Positions 54,310-63,162 of a stretch of DNA of 64,000 nucleotides are shown here, piece after piece; the stretch's first letter is position 1; every line of letters starts with the position of its first letter. The notes under the pieces were generated by a model that was given only the letters and a program-made list of their open reading frames with translations, was not told the origin of the DNA and made no database searches. Location of the stretch: NCBI GenBank assembly GCA_040222875.1, contig JAVKCG010000039.1, forward strand, positions 108,098 to 172,097, given 5' to 3'. This DNA comes from JAJCYL01 sp040222875 (lineage in GTDB: Bacteria > Bacteroidota > Bacteroidia > Cytophagales > Cyclobacteriaceae). A program made the translations under genes and the position numbers.

Positions 54310-55369
54310 CAACCTTGATTGCTAACTCGGCAGTTTTTAAATAGGGCCTTTCGTTACCCAATTTCGCAATAACCTTCTCATAATCTGTTAACAGTAAATC
54401 CCTCTTTTTACTATTGGTGAGGCGTTTCAGTTCGTTAGTGATTTTCTGAGGTGTGCACTGACTTTGGATAAGCTCTTCAACAACATGTTTATCTAAAATC
54501 AAATTCACGAGTGATATGAATTTCACCTGGATGAGTAACCTCCCAAGCAGATAGTTCAACCAACTGGTTTTATAAGTTACCACTTGGGGTGTTCGTAGCA
54601 AACATGCTTCCAATGTGGCAGTACCAGAAGTCACTACTGCTGCAGCAGATTGAGCTAAAATTTCGTGGGTATGATCAGTTACCAAAATCAAGTTAGGAGG
54701 ATATTTGGTCTCCAGGTAGTACTCCCTTTCTATTGATGCTATCCCGCACATCTTAAATTCCCAATTGGGATTATTGGTAGCTGTTTTTATGAAAACAGGA
54801 AGCATTTTTTTCAATTCTTGTAGGCGACTACCAGGAAGAAGCGCTACTTGATTGATTTTGCGGTCAGCTAAATTCAGCGCCATCTGATGGCTCCCAAAGT
54901 AATGTGCCTTTAATCCTAAATTTTTAAAATATTCCTTTTCAAATGGAAACAGAACTATTATCTCATCGATATATTTTCTGAGTTTTTTCAACCTCCATCT
55001 ACCCCAGGCCCAAACTTTAGGAGGAATAAAATACACCACTTTTATATTGGCTTTACTAGCATATTTCGCTAATCGCAAGTTGAACCCGGCAGAGTCTATT
55101 AAGATCAGAACATCTGGAGCTATTTCAAGAATGCTGTTTTTTGTGCTATTAAATATTTGCAAAAGTTTGGGCAAATTGAGCACCACATCACTGAAACCCA
55201 TAAATGAGAGATCCGATTGATTGTAAAGGCACTTCAGGCCAGTGCCTTTCATCTTTTCCCCACCTATTCCATAAAAAGTTGAATTCTGGTCAAGCTTGGT
55301 CAGGGCCTTTATAAGTTCAGCCCCATGTTGATCGCCAGACTGCTCTCCGGCTACCAAAAAATACTTCAT
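54296..55369 (-). CDS. lpxB: Lipid-A-disaccharide synthase
   Basis: LpxB joins UDP-2,3-diacylglucosamine and lipid X to form the lipid A disaccharide. The 357-residue protein starts MKYFLVAGEQSGDQHGAEL, the family's conserved GExSGD N-terminus. It also shows PPKVWAWGRWRLKKLRKYID, LLPGSRLQELKKMLP and AAAVVTSGTATLEACLL, the usual sugar-nucleotide elements. Upstream it overlaps the pterin synthase gene by 4 bp, so the two are co-transcribed. It shows that the organism makes lipid A. Confidence 0.95.
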   Translation of the reverse strand: MKYFLVAGEQSGDQHGAELIKALTKLDQNSTFYGIGGEKMKGTGLKCLYNQSDLSFMGFSDVVLNLPKLLQIFNSTKNSILEIAPDVLILIDSAGFNLRLAKYASKANIKVVYFIPPKVWAWGRWRLKKLRKYIDEIIVLFPFEKEYFKNLGLKAHYFGSHQMALNLADRKINQVALLPGSRLQELKKMLPVFIKTATNNPNWEFKMCGIASIEREYYLETKYPPNLILVTDHTHEILAQSAAAVVTSGTATLEACLLRTPQVVTYKTSWLNYLLGRLLIQVKFISLVNLILDKHVVEELIQSQCTPQKITNELKRLTNSKKRDLLLTDYEKVIAKLGNERPYLKTAELAIKVAKQP

Positions 55370-55803
55370 GATGGATTTGATCCCAGGTATTCTACATGAT
55401 TATTTCTTGTTTCATGCAATACAACCTTATACAAGGCTGCCTCTGGATTTAATTCAGAAATTTTCGCAGCTAAAATTTCCCAAATACCAATAACAATGTT
55501 TTCGCAGCTAGCCATCTTATCCTTCATGAAATCGACATCCAGGTTTAAGTTTTTATGATCCAGCTGATTGATGATCGTCGTTTTAATCAGGTCACTTAGT
55601 GCTTTTAGATCTACGACAAAACCAGTGTTAACATCAATGGGGCCCTTTATTGTGACAATAAGGTCGAAATTATGGCCATGCCAGTTTTCGTTGGCACAAG
55701 GTCCGAATACAGCCATATTTTTTTCATTATCCCACTTGGGATTGTATAGCTTATGGGCCGCATTAAAGTGCTCTTTCCTACTTACGAGAACTGTTTTTGA
55801 CAT
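55366..55803 (-). CDS. 6-carboxytetrahydropterin synthase / PTPS family (QueD-like)
   Basis: This 145-residue protein of the T-fold family has zinc ligands in FNAAHKL and HGHNF, and the catalytic Cys in GPCANENWHGHNF. The start at 55803 (MSKTVLVSRKEHF) is preferred to 55812. QueD enzymes act in queuosine synthesis; PTPS in biopterin synthesis. The sequence does not separate the two with certainty. It is the first gene of an operon with lpxB, with which it overlaps by 4 bp. Confidence 0.9.
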   Translation of the reverse strand: MSKTVLVSRKEHFNAAHKLYNPKWDNEKNMAVFGPCANENWHGHNFDLIVTIKGPIDVNTGFVVDLKALSDLIKTTIINQLDHKNLNLDVDFMKDKMASCENIVIGIWEILAAKISELNPEAALYKVVLHETRNNHVEYLGSNPS

Positions 55804-55872
55804 GAAATGCAAATATAATTAGGCATAATCTGCCACTTACAATTAGTATGAATTGATTGCTAATTTGGCCAA

Positions 55873-56829
55873 ATGATTGTGGTAACCGGTGCTGCAGGAT
55901 TTATTGGTAGTTGCCTCATTGCTAAACTCAATGCACTGGGAATTAATAAAATAATTGCGGTAGACAAATTTCAAGATTCGAAGAAATCACTCAACATAAA
56001 AGGCAAGGCAATAGATGAAAAAGTAGATCGTGATGATTTCTTTACTTGGCTCAATAAAACAAAATCAGAAATTGAAATAATCTATCATCTGGGAGCAAGA
56101 ACAGATACCCTCGAAAACGACAATCGCATCTTCAAATTACTGAACCTTGAATACTCAAAACGGATTTGGAAATACTGCTCTTCAAAACAAATCCCATTGG
56201 TTTATGCTTCGTCAGCGGCCGTCTATGGAAATGGCCAATTAGGGTTTTCTGACAACCATGAACTAACACCACGTTTAAAAGCACTTAACCCTTATGGACA
56301 ATCTAAGCTTGATTTCGATAATTGGGTGCTATCACAAGGTCATTGCCCCCCAAATTGGATAGGGTTACGGTTTTTCAACGTATTCGGCCCAAATGAATCT
56401 CACAAGGGAAGAATGGCTTCAATGGTTTATCAACTTTACAGACAGGTGGTGATGAACCAAAAAATTCGACTTTTTAAATCCCATAAAAAGCAATTTGAGC
56501 ATGGAGAGCAGTCAAGAGATTTTATCTATGTGAAAGAGGTCATCAATGTGGCCTTACAATTACAACATTCAAAAGCTACTGGAATCTTTAATGTTGGTTC
56601 TGGCAACGACCTCACGTTTAATCTAATAGCGGATATTATTTTTAATGAAGCTGGAGTAAAACCTCAAATTGAGTACATCGATATGCCGACAAAAATCAGG
56701 AGGAGTTATCAGTACCAAACCAAAGCCAGTTTGGACAAATTAATGAGTTATGATATCGCTACGAATGGCACCGCTGAGGGGATTCAGGAATATATAAGCC
56801 ATTACTTATCGGCAAGTAACCATTGGTAA
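55873..56829 (+). CDS. hldD: ADP-L-glycero-D-manno-heptose 6-epimerase
   Basis: This 318-residue SDR-fold protein has VTGAAGFIGSCL at the N-terminus, the HLGARTDT motif characteristic of HldD/RfaD, YASSAAVYG, and the catalytic NPYGQSKLDFD (Tyr-x3-Lys). It converts ADP-D-glycero- to ADP-L-glycero-manno-heptose for the LPS inner core. The other heptose genes are not in this window. It is divergent from the pterin synthase gene across 69 bp. Confidence 0.9.
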   Translation: MIVVTGAAGFIGSCLIAKLNALGINKIIAVDKFQDSKKSLNIKGKAIDEKVDRDDFFTWLNKTKSEIEIIYHLGARTDTLENDNRIFKLLNLEYSKRIWKYCSSKQIPLVYASSAAVYGNGQLGFSDNHELTPRLKALNPYGQSKLDFDNWVLSQGHCPPNWIGLRFFNVFGPNESHKGRMASMVYQLYRQVVMNQKIRLFKSHKKQFEHGEQSRDFIYVKEVINVALQLQHSKATGIFNVGSGNDLTFNLIADIIFNEAGVKPQIEYIDMPTKIRRSYQYQTKASLDKLMSYDIATNGTAEGIQEYISHYLSASNHW

Positions 56830-56844
56830 AATTTAGTATCGTTT

Positions 56845-56868
56845 AATAGGGGTTTACATACCCCTATT
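56845..56868 (+). terminator. Hairpin after hldD
   Basis: AATAGGGGT pairs with ACCCCTATT around a 6-nt loop, with a weak TTGTTA tail, about 15 bp after the stop. Confidence 0.5.
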
Positions 56869-56950
56869 TGTTATATCGGTGTCTTAACAACTTGACTTTT
56901 GTACTTTTGGATACGCATTCTGACGGTCTATTAATTTTTTCGGCATCTAC

Positions 56951-57688
56951 ATGAAATTTCAACTTTCTTTTGTTTTACTTCTTCTGCTTTGCCGAATTGA
57001 TCTATTCTGCCAGGAAAATGACATCGATTTAAACAGGATCCGTACAACGCTTTCAAGGGCAAGCGCTGTAACCACCATTCCTAATGGAATGCGAACAATA
57101 CCCCTTAAAGCAGCTGAGTTGGAGGGCAGTTTTTATCTGCATGAGGAATTTACACCGGTAGATTTTGTTCTGATGGAAAATGATTCGATTAAAGGTCTTC
57201 TGGCGAGGTACAATGTAAAAACGAACATATTCATAATAGATACGAGAAAGCAATTCGGCTCTTTGCGAGGTGGGTTGGTCAGAGAATTTCACTATAAAGA
57301 CAAGACTGGCGAAAAACACTTTGTGAACACAGCAAATTATCCGTTTAATCCGCTTTTGTCAACGCCTGGTTTTTATAACCTCCTATTTGATGGATCAAGA
57401 GCTAAGTTGTTTGGCCGTACTACACATGATATCGTCCCTTCTAATTACAATATCGCTCTTGATGTCGGCGAAAGAAAGAGCTACATAAGGCTAAAAACTG
57501 ACTACTATCTTTTTGAGAACGGAAATTATAAGGAGTTGAAGAAATTCAGTAATAAGCAGCTTGAGATTTTTGGTGAACAAAAGGATAAAATAAAAAAATA
57601 CATCAAAGCTGAACTTTTGAACTATCGTAATGAGAGGGATTTGGTGAAGCTTATGAAGTATTATGAAAAGCTAGTCTCTGAGGGTTGA
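56951..57688 (+). CDS. Secreted protein of unknown function
   Basis: This 245-residue protein has a signal peptide (cleavage near DLFCQ). The beta-rich body contains LEGSFYLHEEFTPVDFVLME, YNVKTNIFIIDTRKQF and NYPFNPLLSTPGFYNLLFDG. The C-terminal 60 residues are basic and helical (LEIFGEQKDKIKKYIKAEL, RDLVKLMKYYEKL). I do not recognise a family. It has no sorting tail or lipobox, so it is probably periplasmic. A TACTTTTG box lies 42 bp upstream of the start. The gene converges on the T9SS operon; the two stops are 1 bp apart. Confidence 0.72.
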   Translation: MKFQLSFVLLLLLCRIDLFCQENDIDLNRIRTTLSRASAVTTIPNGMRTIPLKAAELEGSFYLHEEFTPVDFVLMENDSIKGLLARYNVKTNIFIIDTRKQFGSLRGGLVREFHYKDKTGEKHFVNTANYPFNPLLSTPGFYNLLFDGSRAKLFGRTTHDIVPSNYNIALDVGERKSYIRLKTDYYLFENGNYKELKKFSNKQLEIFGEQKDKIKKYIKAELLNYRNERDLVKLMKYYEKLVSEG

Positions 57689-57689
57689 A

Positions 57690-59300
57690 CTACCTGTTCA
57701 CTATAACTCTATAGGCGTCTTTCTTTCCAATTTTTAAAAAGTACACGCCATTTGGCACTTGATTAAAGCTCAATGCTATTACTTTCTCACTGTAAAGGGC
57801 TAAATCTGCTAGAGCGGGATAACCAGCTTCGTTGTAGAAATTCACATCTGCTAATGTTTCAAAGTCCCCTTCAACAATAAGATAATCACTTGCAGGATTT
57901 GGATAAATAAGCACCTCATCCAAGTCTTGACCGAACGTCTCCGTCAGGTCTCGTCTAGGCGCTAATATCTTACCCCGAAAACCCTCAAAATCCGAACTGT
58001 ATCGGTTTATTTTAAAGACTTGGTTTTCTCCTGAATCAGGGTTTGTAATTAGGATATCCTTACCAATAGGGTTAATGTACTCCCATACACTTTGACCAGT
58101 TTCGTCAACCTCAAAAAAAGTACCTACAGAGCCATTACAAATTAACAGGTTCCCGTTCTTTAGTAAATCAGCCCCTGATACAAAGCTGGAATAAAACGAT
58201 TCGTTGGGATCGGCGGTAAATTCTAGAAATGGTAGTTCGGGTAAATAAACCCCGGTTTCGTCCATTAAATAATTTTGGCTGTTATTCTCAATTGGGTTTA
58301 ATGCTAAAACGGATGAATAGTCTCCATCAGGTCTATTATTACCATTTACAAAAACAATAATACCGTCCTTATTTGATCCATCAGTTATCCACTTGGCATC
58401 ATGCTGGTCATAAAAATACCTGAGATCGGGGCTACCATTTTGATGGGCCAATGGATTTCCCCATCTAAAAAGAAGATTACCGCCCTGGCCGTATCTACCC
58501 CCAGTGCTGCCTGCTGCTTCATTAATAGTTGTACTATGGTCAATTATCCATATCTCATTTTGACCGAATGAACTAAGCAAGATTTGATCCTTTTCAGGAT
58601 GGTAATCGATTGAATTAATATGAACCCAATCACCCCGGGGAGCATCCCCGTAATTGATATCAATAAGCCCAGGGTTTTCAGAAACATCTCCGAAATTTTG
58701 AAGGTTGGGGTCGAAGTCCTGAATGATATGATCCCAAACTCTCCATCTCCAAACTATTTCCCCACCATCTGGGCCATTTGGCTTTACCTCGATCAATTGT
58801 TCACTCAAAAATTGATTGCCTAGAAATGTAGGATTGCGCCCTGCAGCAATTACCTCATTAATGGGGATTGACTCCCAGGCTGCAATTAGAACATTTCCAT
58901 TTGGCAAAATTTCAATATCGTGATGTTGCCTTACGTTGCGGTCGCTATATACAAATTGCCACAGTAGTTCGCCGTTCCAATCAAATTGTTCAATAATGCC
59001 ACCGGCACCCCCACCACCAAAAATGAATGCAGGTGCCTCCAATCGACCGGCCCTGAACATTGATCCGTCAGTATGCAAATAACTTGATGCACCCGGAACA
59101 TGGTCACTCTTCCATTCATTCACTATCCTGCCATCTACATCAATTAAGAATGTGTAAGTGGATTGGAGTGGCGAAAACAGTGTAAGACCGTCATCCGCAG
59201 AAGCTGTTCTATTAATCAGCCCTATATCAAGGTTTTGGGCTGATAGAATAGAAATTAGAGAAAAGTAAAGGATTAAACCTTGAATTAGTCGTAAAGGCAT
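57690..59300 (-). CDS. Arylsulfotransferase-like secreted protein with T9SS type A domain
   Basis: This 536-residue protein starts at the ATG at 59300 with a signal peptide (cleavage near ILSAQ), 1 bp after the upstream stop. The body resembles the arylsulfate sulfotransferase propeller (RQHHDIEILPNGNVLIAAWE, then HDAKWITDGS, then GTFFEVDETGQSVWEYINP). The C-terminal 80 residues carry IYPNPASDYLIVEG, the type A signal of the type IX secretion system. Activity is uncertain; the His in RQHHDIE matches the family's histidine-containing pattern. Third gene of the operon and a paralogue of the gene before it. Confidence 0.82.
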   Translation of the reverse strand: MPLRLIQGLILYFSLISILSAQNLDIGLINRTASADDGLTLFSPLQSTYTFLIDVDGRIVNEWKSDHVPGASSYLHTDGSMFRAGRLEAPAFIFGGGGAGGIIEQFDWNGELLWQFVYSDRNVRQHHDIEILPNGNVLIAAWESIPINEVIAAGRNPTFLGNQFLSEQLIEVKPNGPDGGEIVWRWRVWDHIIQDFDPNLQNFGDVSENPGLIDINYGDAPRGDWVHINSIDYHPEKDQILLSSFGQNEIWIIDHSTTINEAAGSTGGRYGQGGNLLFRWGNPLAHQNGSPDLRYFYDQHDAKWITDGSNKDGIIVFVNGNNRPDGDYSSVLALNPIENNSQNYLMDETGVYLPELPFLEFTADPNESFYSSFVSGADLLKNGNLLICNGSVGTFFEVDETGQSVWEYINPIGKDILITNPDSGENQVFKINRYSSDFEGFRGKILAPRRDLTETFGQDLDEVLIYPNPASDYLIVEGDFETLADVNFYNEAGYPALADLALYSEKVIALSFNQVPNGVYFLKIGKKDAYRVIVNR

Positions 59301-59301
59301 T

Positions 59302-60978
59302 CTACCTCTCAATAACAATCTTTCGAGAGGAATCACCTACTTTCAAAACATAAACCCCTGATTTCAAACCAGAAATATCAAGATCAGATTGTCCAGATAT
59401 CAATTTCGCAGCCAATATTTTATTTCCAGCTAGATCAAAAAGGTTTATTCCGATTTCACTCGTAAGTTCTTCCGTTCTAACCTGTAACCTATTATGTGCC
59501 GGATTGGGATATATCTGTAGGGTGGCACTTGAGAGATCGCCCAAACTACTAACCACAAAGATTTCGCATTCGCTTGCTAATGGATTTGATTCGACCTCCA
59601 CTCCTGCTGTCAAATCCAACCCATCAAACCCAGAATAGTCCTCTGAATACCTGAGCGTTCTAAAGACGATGTTGGCATTACGCCCATTTAATTTCGGAAT
59701 TGTGTCCCCTTGGTTCAATGGCCCTGTATTAATTACGGGGCTTAAATATTCCCATACAATCTCTTCGTTCTCATTTATTTCAAAGAATCTACCATTTGCA
59801 CCTTCACAAATCAACGTGTTGCCATTTGGTAGCCTTTGAGCACTTCCAATAAATGATGTAAAAAAATCTGTTGCTGGATCTGCAGTGTAAGTCCAGTCCG
59901 GGGTATCAGGGCCGTATGATCTACCTGGCACATAGATGTAGGTGCCTGCATAATAATCATCCATTGCAGGTTCTATAATTTCCACAGTTGAAAAGTTCCC
60001 CGCAGGTCTTCCTTGCCCATTATTAAGTATCATGATTTTTTCACCATCTGGTAATCCCGGCTCAATCCAATGACCATTGTGGGGAAAAAACAGTTTTTGG
60101 TCATCTGCAGTTCCGTGATCATAAACCTGTGGATTACCCCATCGGTAAAGGATATCTCCACCGCTTCCAGAATTGCCTCCAGTGTGGCTTGCGGCCTCTT
60201 CAGTTGTGGTGCTATGGTCAATAATATAAATTTCACTAATAAACGGAGATGTTAGCATTATTTGATCCATGGTTGGGTTATAGTCCATCGCATTTAACTG
60301 CATCCAGTTTTTACCGCCATCTGCCGTACCTCCAGCTGTAAAGTTCACATCAATTAACTCCGGATGATCAGCAACCACTCCAAAGTTCTCTTTCGTGTCG
60401 TCAATATCTTGAACAATATGATCCCACATATGCCACTCCCAAACAATCTCATCAGTTGATGGATTTACTTCAACTATGTGCTCACCCCACATTACACCAT
60501 CCTTAAGTAGATCAGGATTTCGGCCTGCTGCAATGGCTTCCTCCTCAGAAATTAGCTCCCACGCCAATATCAACACATTATTATTGGGTAGTAAGGCCAC
60601 ATCATGGTGCATCCTATGATCTTCGTTCGAATAGGTATACTCCCAAACCAGATTGTTATTCCAGTCCAAGAGCTGGAGAGATTCACCTGCACCACCCTGA
60701 ACAAAATTTGGATTGGACGTTAAAGAGGTTTTAACAGTTTTCAAAAGATTGCCATCTTCTGTGAAATAAACGCTATTACCAGGTAACAAGTCACTTTCCC
60801 ACTCATTAATTAACCTACCACAGTTGTCAATCATAAAAACATCAGTGCCAAAATTTGGTCTGAATAAAGTGATCCCATTATATGAATCCTCTTCGTATTG
60901 TAATAAGCCAAGGGTTCTTTCCTGAGCCATGCTCAGGGAAGCCTGCACTAACATCAGGAATAATAATTTTAGTCTCAT
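59302..60978 (-). CDS. Arylsulfotransferase-like secreted protein with T9SS type A domain
   Basis: This 558-residue protein has a signal peptide (cleavage near LSMAQ). Its propeller body is very similar to that of its downstream neighbour: RMHHDVALLPNNNVLILAWE matches RQHHDIEILPNGNVLIAAWE, and YIIDHSTTTEEAA matches WIIDHSTTINEAA. So this is a tandem duplication. C-terminal IYPNPAHNRLQV marks the T9SS sorting domain. The arylsulfotransferase family transfers sulfate between phenols in periplasmic relatives; in surface-exported forms the role is unknown. Middle gene of the operon. Confidence 0.82.
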   Translation of the reverse strand: MRLKLLFLMLVQASLSMAQERTLGLLQYEEDSYNGITLFRPNFGTDVFMIDNCGRLINEWESDLLPGNSVYFTEDGNLLKTVKTSLTSNPNFVQGGAGESLQLLDWNNNLVWEYTYSNEDHRMHHDVALLPNNNVLILAWELISEEEAIAAGRNPDLLKDGVMWGEHIVEVNPSTDEIVWEWHMWDHIVQDIDDTKENFGVVADHPELIDVNFTAGGTADGGKNWMQLNAMDYNPTMDQIMLTSPFISEIYIIDHSTTTEEAASHTGGNSGSGGDILYRWGNPQVYDHGTADDQKLFFPHNGHWIEPGLPDGEKIMILNNGQGRPAGNFSTVEIIEPAMDDYYAGTYIYVPGRSYGPDTPDWTYTADPATDFFTSFIGSAQRLPNGNTLICEGANGRFFEINENEEIVWEYLSPVINTGPLNQGDTIPKLNGRNANIVFRTLRYSEDYSGFDGLDLTAGVEVESNPLASECEIFVVSSLGDLSSATLQIYPNPAHNRLQVRTEELTSEIGINLFDLAGNKILAAKLISGQSDLDISGLKSGVYVLKVGDSSRKIVIER

Positions 60979-60993
60979 AATCGTCTTTCAATT

Positions 60994-63003
60994 TTAATTA
61001 TTGACCAAAGCAAACTTTTTAACTATCAGTTGGTCTTTGGTTAGTATTTGTAGAACGTAAAACCCATTTGGTCTCGTGGTCAAGTCGAGTCGGTTTTGAA
61101 AACTTAATCTACCCGTAGCTATTTTTTGGCCAAGAAAATTTCTAATTGAATATTGGTTTCCTATTAAATCAGTATCGAATATCTGGACATTTAAAATTCC
61201 ACTAGATGGATTCGGGTAAAGTTTAATTGAATCAAAATTTGATTCAGCTAATGACGTAACGGCTGCTTCAACCTCAATACCAAATGATGTTGTCTCATAT
61301 TGTCCTGAACTGTCTGTGATTTTGAGAGTAACGATGGTTGCTCCAATATCTTCAGCACCAGGAATACCACTTATAATTCCAGTCCCACTATCTAACTCAA
61401 GCCAATTGGACTCTGAATCAGGGAACTGAAAATCAACAGCTAGTTCCACCTTATCACCATCTAAATCTTCAAATAGATTTTCAAGATCAAGTGGCAAAGT
61501 AAATTGTTCATTTTCAAGAAGAGTTTTATCCTCAAACGAAGTTTTGAATGTAGGGAAATGATTCTCTGTAACTTCAATTTGTTGATTTATTGTGACGTTT
61601 TGAAGCCGTTGAATTGTACCATTCGGCCATCTGATGTCGACAGCATTAATTATCTCAATATCCGCCAGGCCGAATTCAACGGGAAGGCTATTAAATGATC
61701 CCCTACCAGCTCCTCCACTTACCTCTTTAACCATTTTCAGCTCTCCTGCTGTGATCTCAATTCTAGCCCCAATTCCTGATTTGTTGCTGTAGACACCTTC
61801 TAATTTTAGAGTTAACCAGTTGCCAACATCAGAATCGTTTCTCAAAAGAAGGTTGCTGAACGGCTTATCTGCTGTGATACAAATATCTAAATCACCATCA
61901 TTGTCATAGTCAGCAAAAGCTACTCCCCTGCCATCAAAAAGCATATCGCCAAGGGCATTGTTAACATTTTCAAATGCCGATCCATCGATATTTCGGAACA
62001 TTACGTTGGCCGTAGTAGTATCACTAAAGCCATTGGTTACAAAAAAGTCTTCCCACCCATCGTTATCAATATCACCTGAATTAGCGCTTATACCCCAGCC
62101 CCAAGTATCCTCAACTCCAAGGTCTTCAGCAACCTCTGAAAAAACTGCGTTTCCGTTGTTTCTGTATAAATGATTCTCGGTTGGTGTGGGTGTATCTTCT
62201 GGCCAGGTGGTCCAATAAAGGTCCATATCCAGATCGTTATCGTAATCAAAAGAAATTACGCCCATTCCTAAACCAAACGATCTTATTCCATTATCTGAGG
62301 CTAAATCTTCAAAAGTGCCATCACCTTTATTAATGTAAAGATTGCTCATGGCAAACCCGCGGTTGCCGTTGTAAATATCAATAGAGCCGTCGTCATTGAG
62401 ATCAGACGCTACAATTCCCACTCCAAGTCCTTCGGCGTCAACTATTCCTTTCGATTCAGCTATGTCCTCAAATTTATTGTCCCCTAAATTGTGATAAAGG
62501 ATATCGTCTCCAATGGCGTTAACATAAATATCCAGCAATCCATCATGGTCATAATCAACAAACGCCATTCCCCTACTGCTTTCTGTATTGGTTATGCCAG
62601 CTTGTTCAGCAATATCCGTAAAAGTGCCATCATTATTATTGATGTATAATGCGTCAAACCCTTCCTGAAAGGTTACTACATATAAATCCAAGTCTCCGTC
62701 ATTATCAATGTCACCAAATGCAGTTCCTACATTGAATAAATCCAGGCCAACACCAGCCAAATCTGTAACGTCTGTAAACTTATCTGAACCCCCATTCCTG
62801 AAGAGTCGATTTTTTCCATTAAGGGTTAAATACAAATCTTCATCGCCATCGTTATCGTAATCTCCCCAGGCCAATGACTCAGTTAGCTCTTTAGAAAGTT
62901 CAATTCCCGCAGTCGAAGAAACATCAGTAAATTTCAAAACTGATTGGCTTCTCACTGAGGTAGATGTAACTATAAGAAGTATAAAAATTAGTCGGAAAGA
63001 CAT
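60994..63003 (-). CDS. FG-GAP/VCBS repeat protein with ASPIC/UnbV and T9SS type A domains
   Basis: The 669-residue reading starts at the ATG at 63003 with a signal peptide (cleavage near SVRSQ); a start at 63060 adds 19 residues in front. About seven FG-GAP/integrin-like calcium repeats (WGDYDNDGDEDLYLT, FGDIDNDGDLDLYVV, FVDYDHDGLLDIYV) occupy residues 25-380. The ASPIC/UnbV domain follows (LTLKLEGVYSNKSGIGARIE to IRWPNGTIQRL). Then come a cadherin-like putative Ig domain (PDSESNWLELDSGTGIISG) and the T9SS tail LYPNPSSGILNVQ. It is a surface or secreted, probably calcium-binding protein. First gene of the three-gene cargo operon. Confidence 0.87.
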   Translation of the reverse strand: MSFRLIFILLIVTSTSVRSQSVLKFTDVSSTAGIELSKELTESLAWGDYDNDGDEDLYLTLNGKNRLFRNGGSDKFTDVTDLAGVGLDLFNVGTAFGDIDNDGDLDLYVVTFQEGFDALYINNNDGTFTDIAEQAGITNTESSRGMAFVDYDHDGLLDIYVNAIGDDILYHNLGDNKFEDIAESKGIVDAEGLGVGIVASDLNDDGSIDIYNGNRGFAMSNLYINKGDGTFEDLASDNGIRSFGLGMGVISFDYDNDLDMDLYWTTWPEDTPTPTENHLYRNNGNAVFSEVAEDLGVEDTWGWGISANSGDIDNDGWEDFFVTNGFSDTTTANVMFRNIDGSAFENVNNALGDMLFDGRGVAFADYDNDGDLDICITADKPFSNLLLRNDSDVGNWLTLKLEGVYSNKSGIGARIEITAGELKMVKEVSGGAGRGSFNSLPVEFGLADIEIINAVDIRWPNGTIQRLQNVTINQQIEVTENHFPTFKTSFEDKTLLENEQFTLPLDLENLFEDLDGDKVELAVDFQFPDSESNWLELDSGTGIISGIPGAEDIGATIVTLKITDSSGQYETTSFGIEVEAAVTSLAESNFDSIKLYPNPSSGILNVQIFDTDLIGNQYSIRNFLGQKIATGRLSFQNRLDLTTRPNGFYVLQILTKDQLIVKKFALVNN

Positions 63004-63104
63004 TAATAGTTGTGTTTGATCAATAAACAAGAAACGCATTGTCTTGCCTAACTTGTTCAAAGCGCAAAGATAAAAACAACTTATTTCAAACTGTCAGGCG
63101 CATG

Positions 63105-63140
63105 AAAAAAAAGAGGCCACTCAAATGAGCGGCCTCTTTT
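63105..63140. terminator. Terminator between lipoprotein gene and T9SS operon
   Basis: AAAAGAGGCC pairs with GGCCTCTTTT with extra inner pairing, and has A/T runs on both sides. Leftward reading gives the T tail, so it terminates the gene at 63163. Confidence 0.85.
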
Positions 63141-63162
63141 ACTAATAAATTTTAATATCTAA

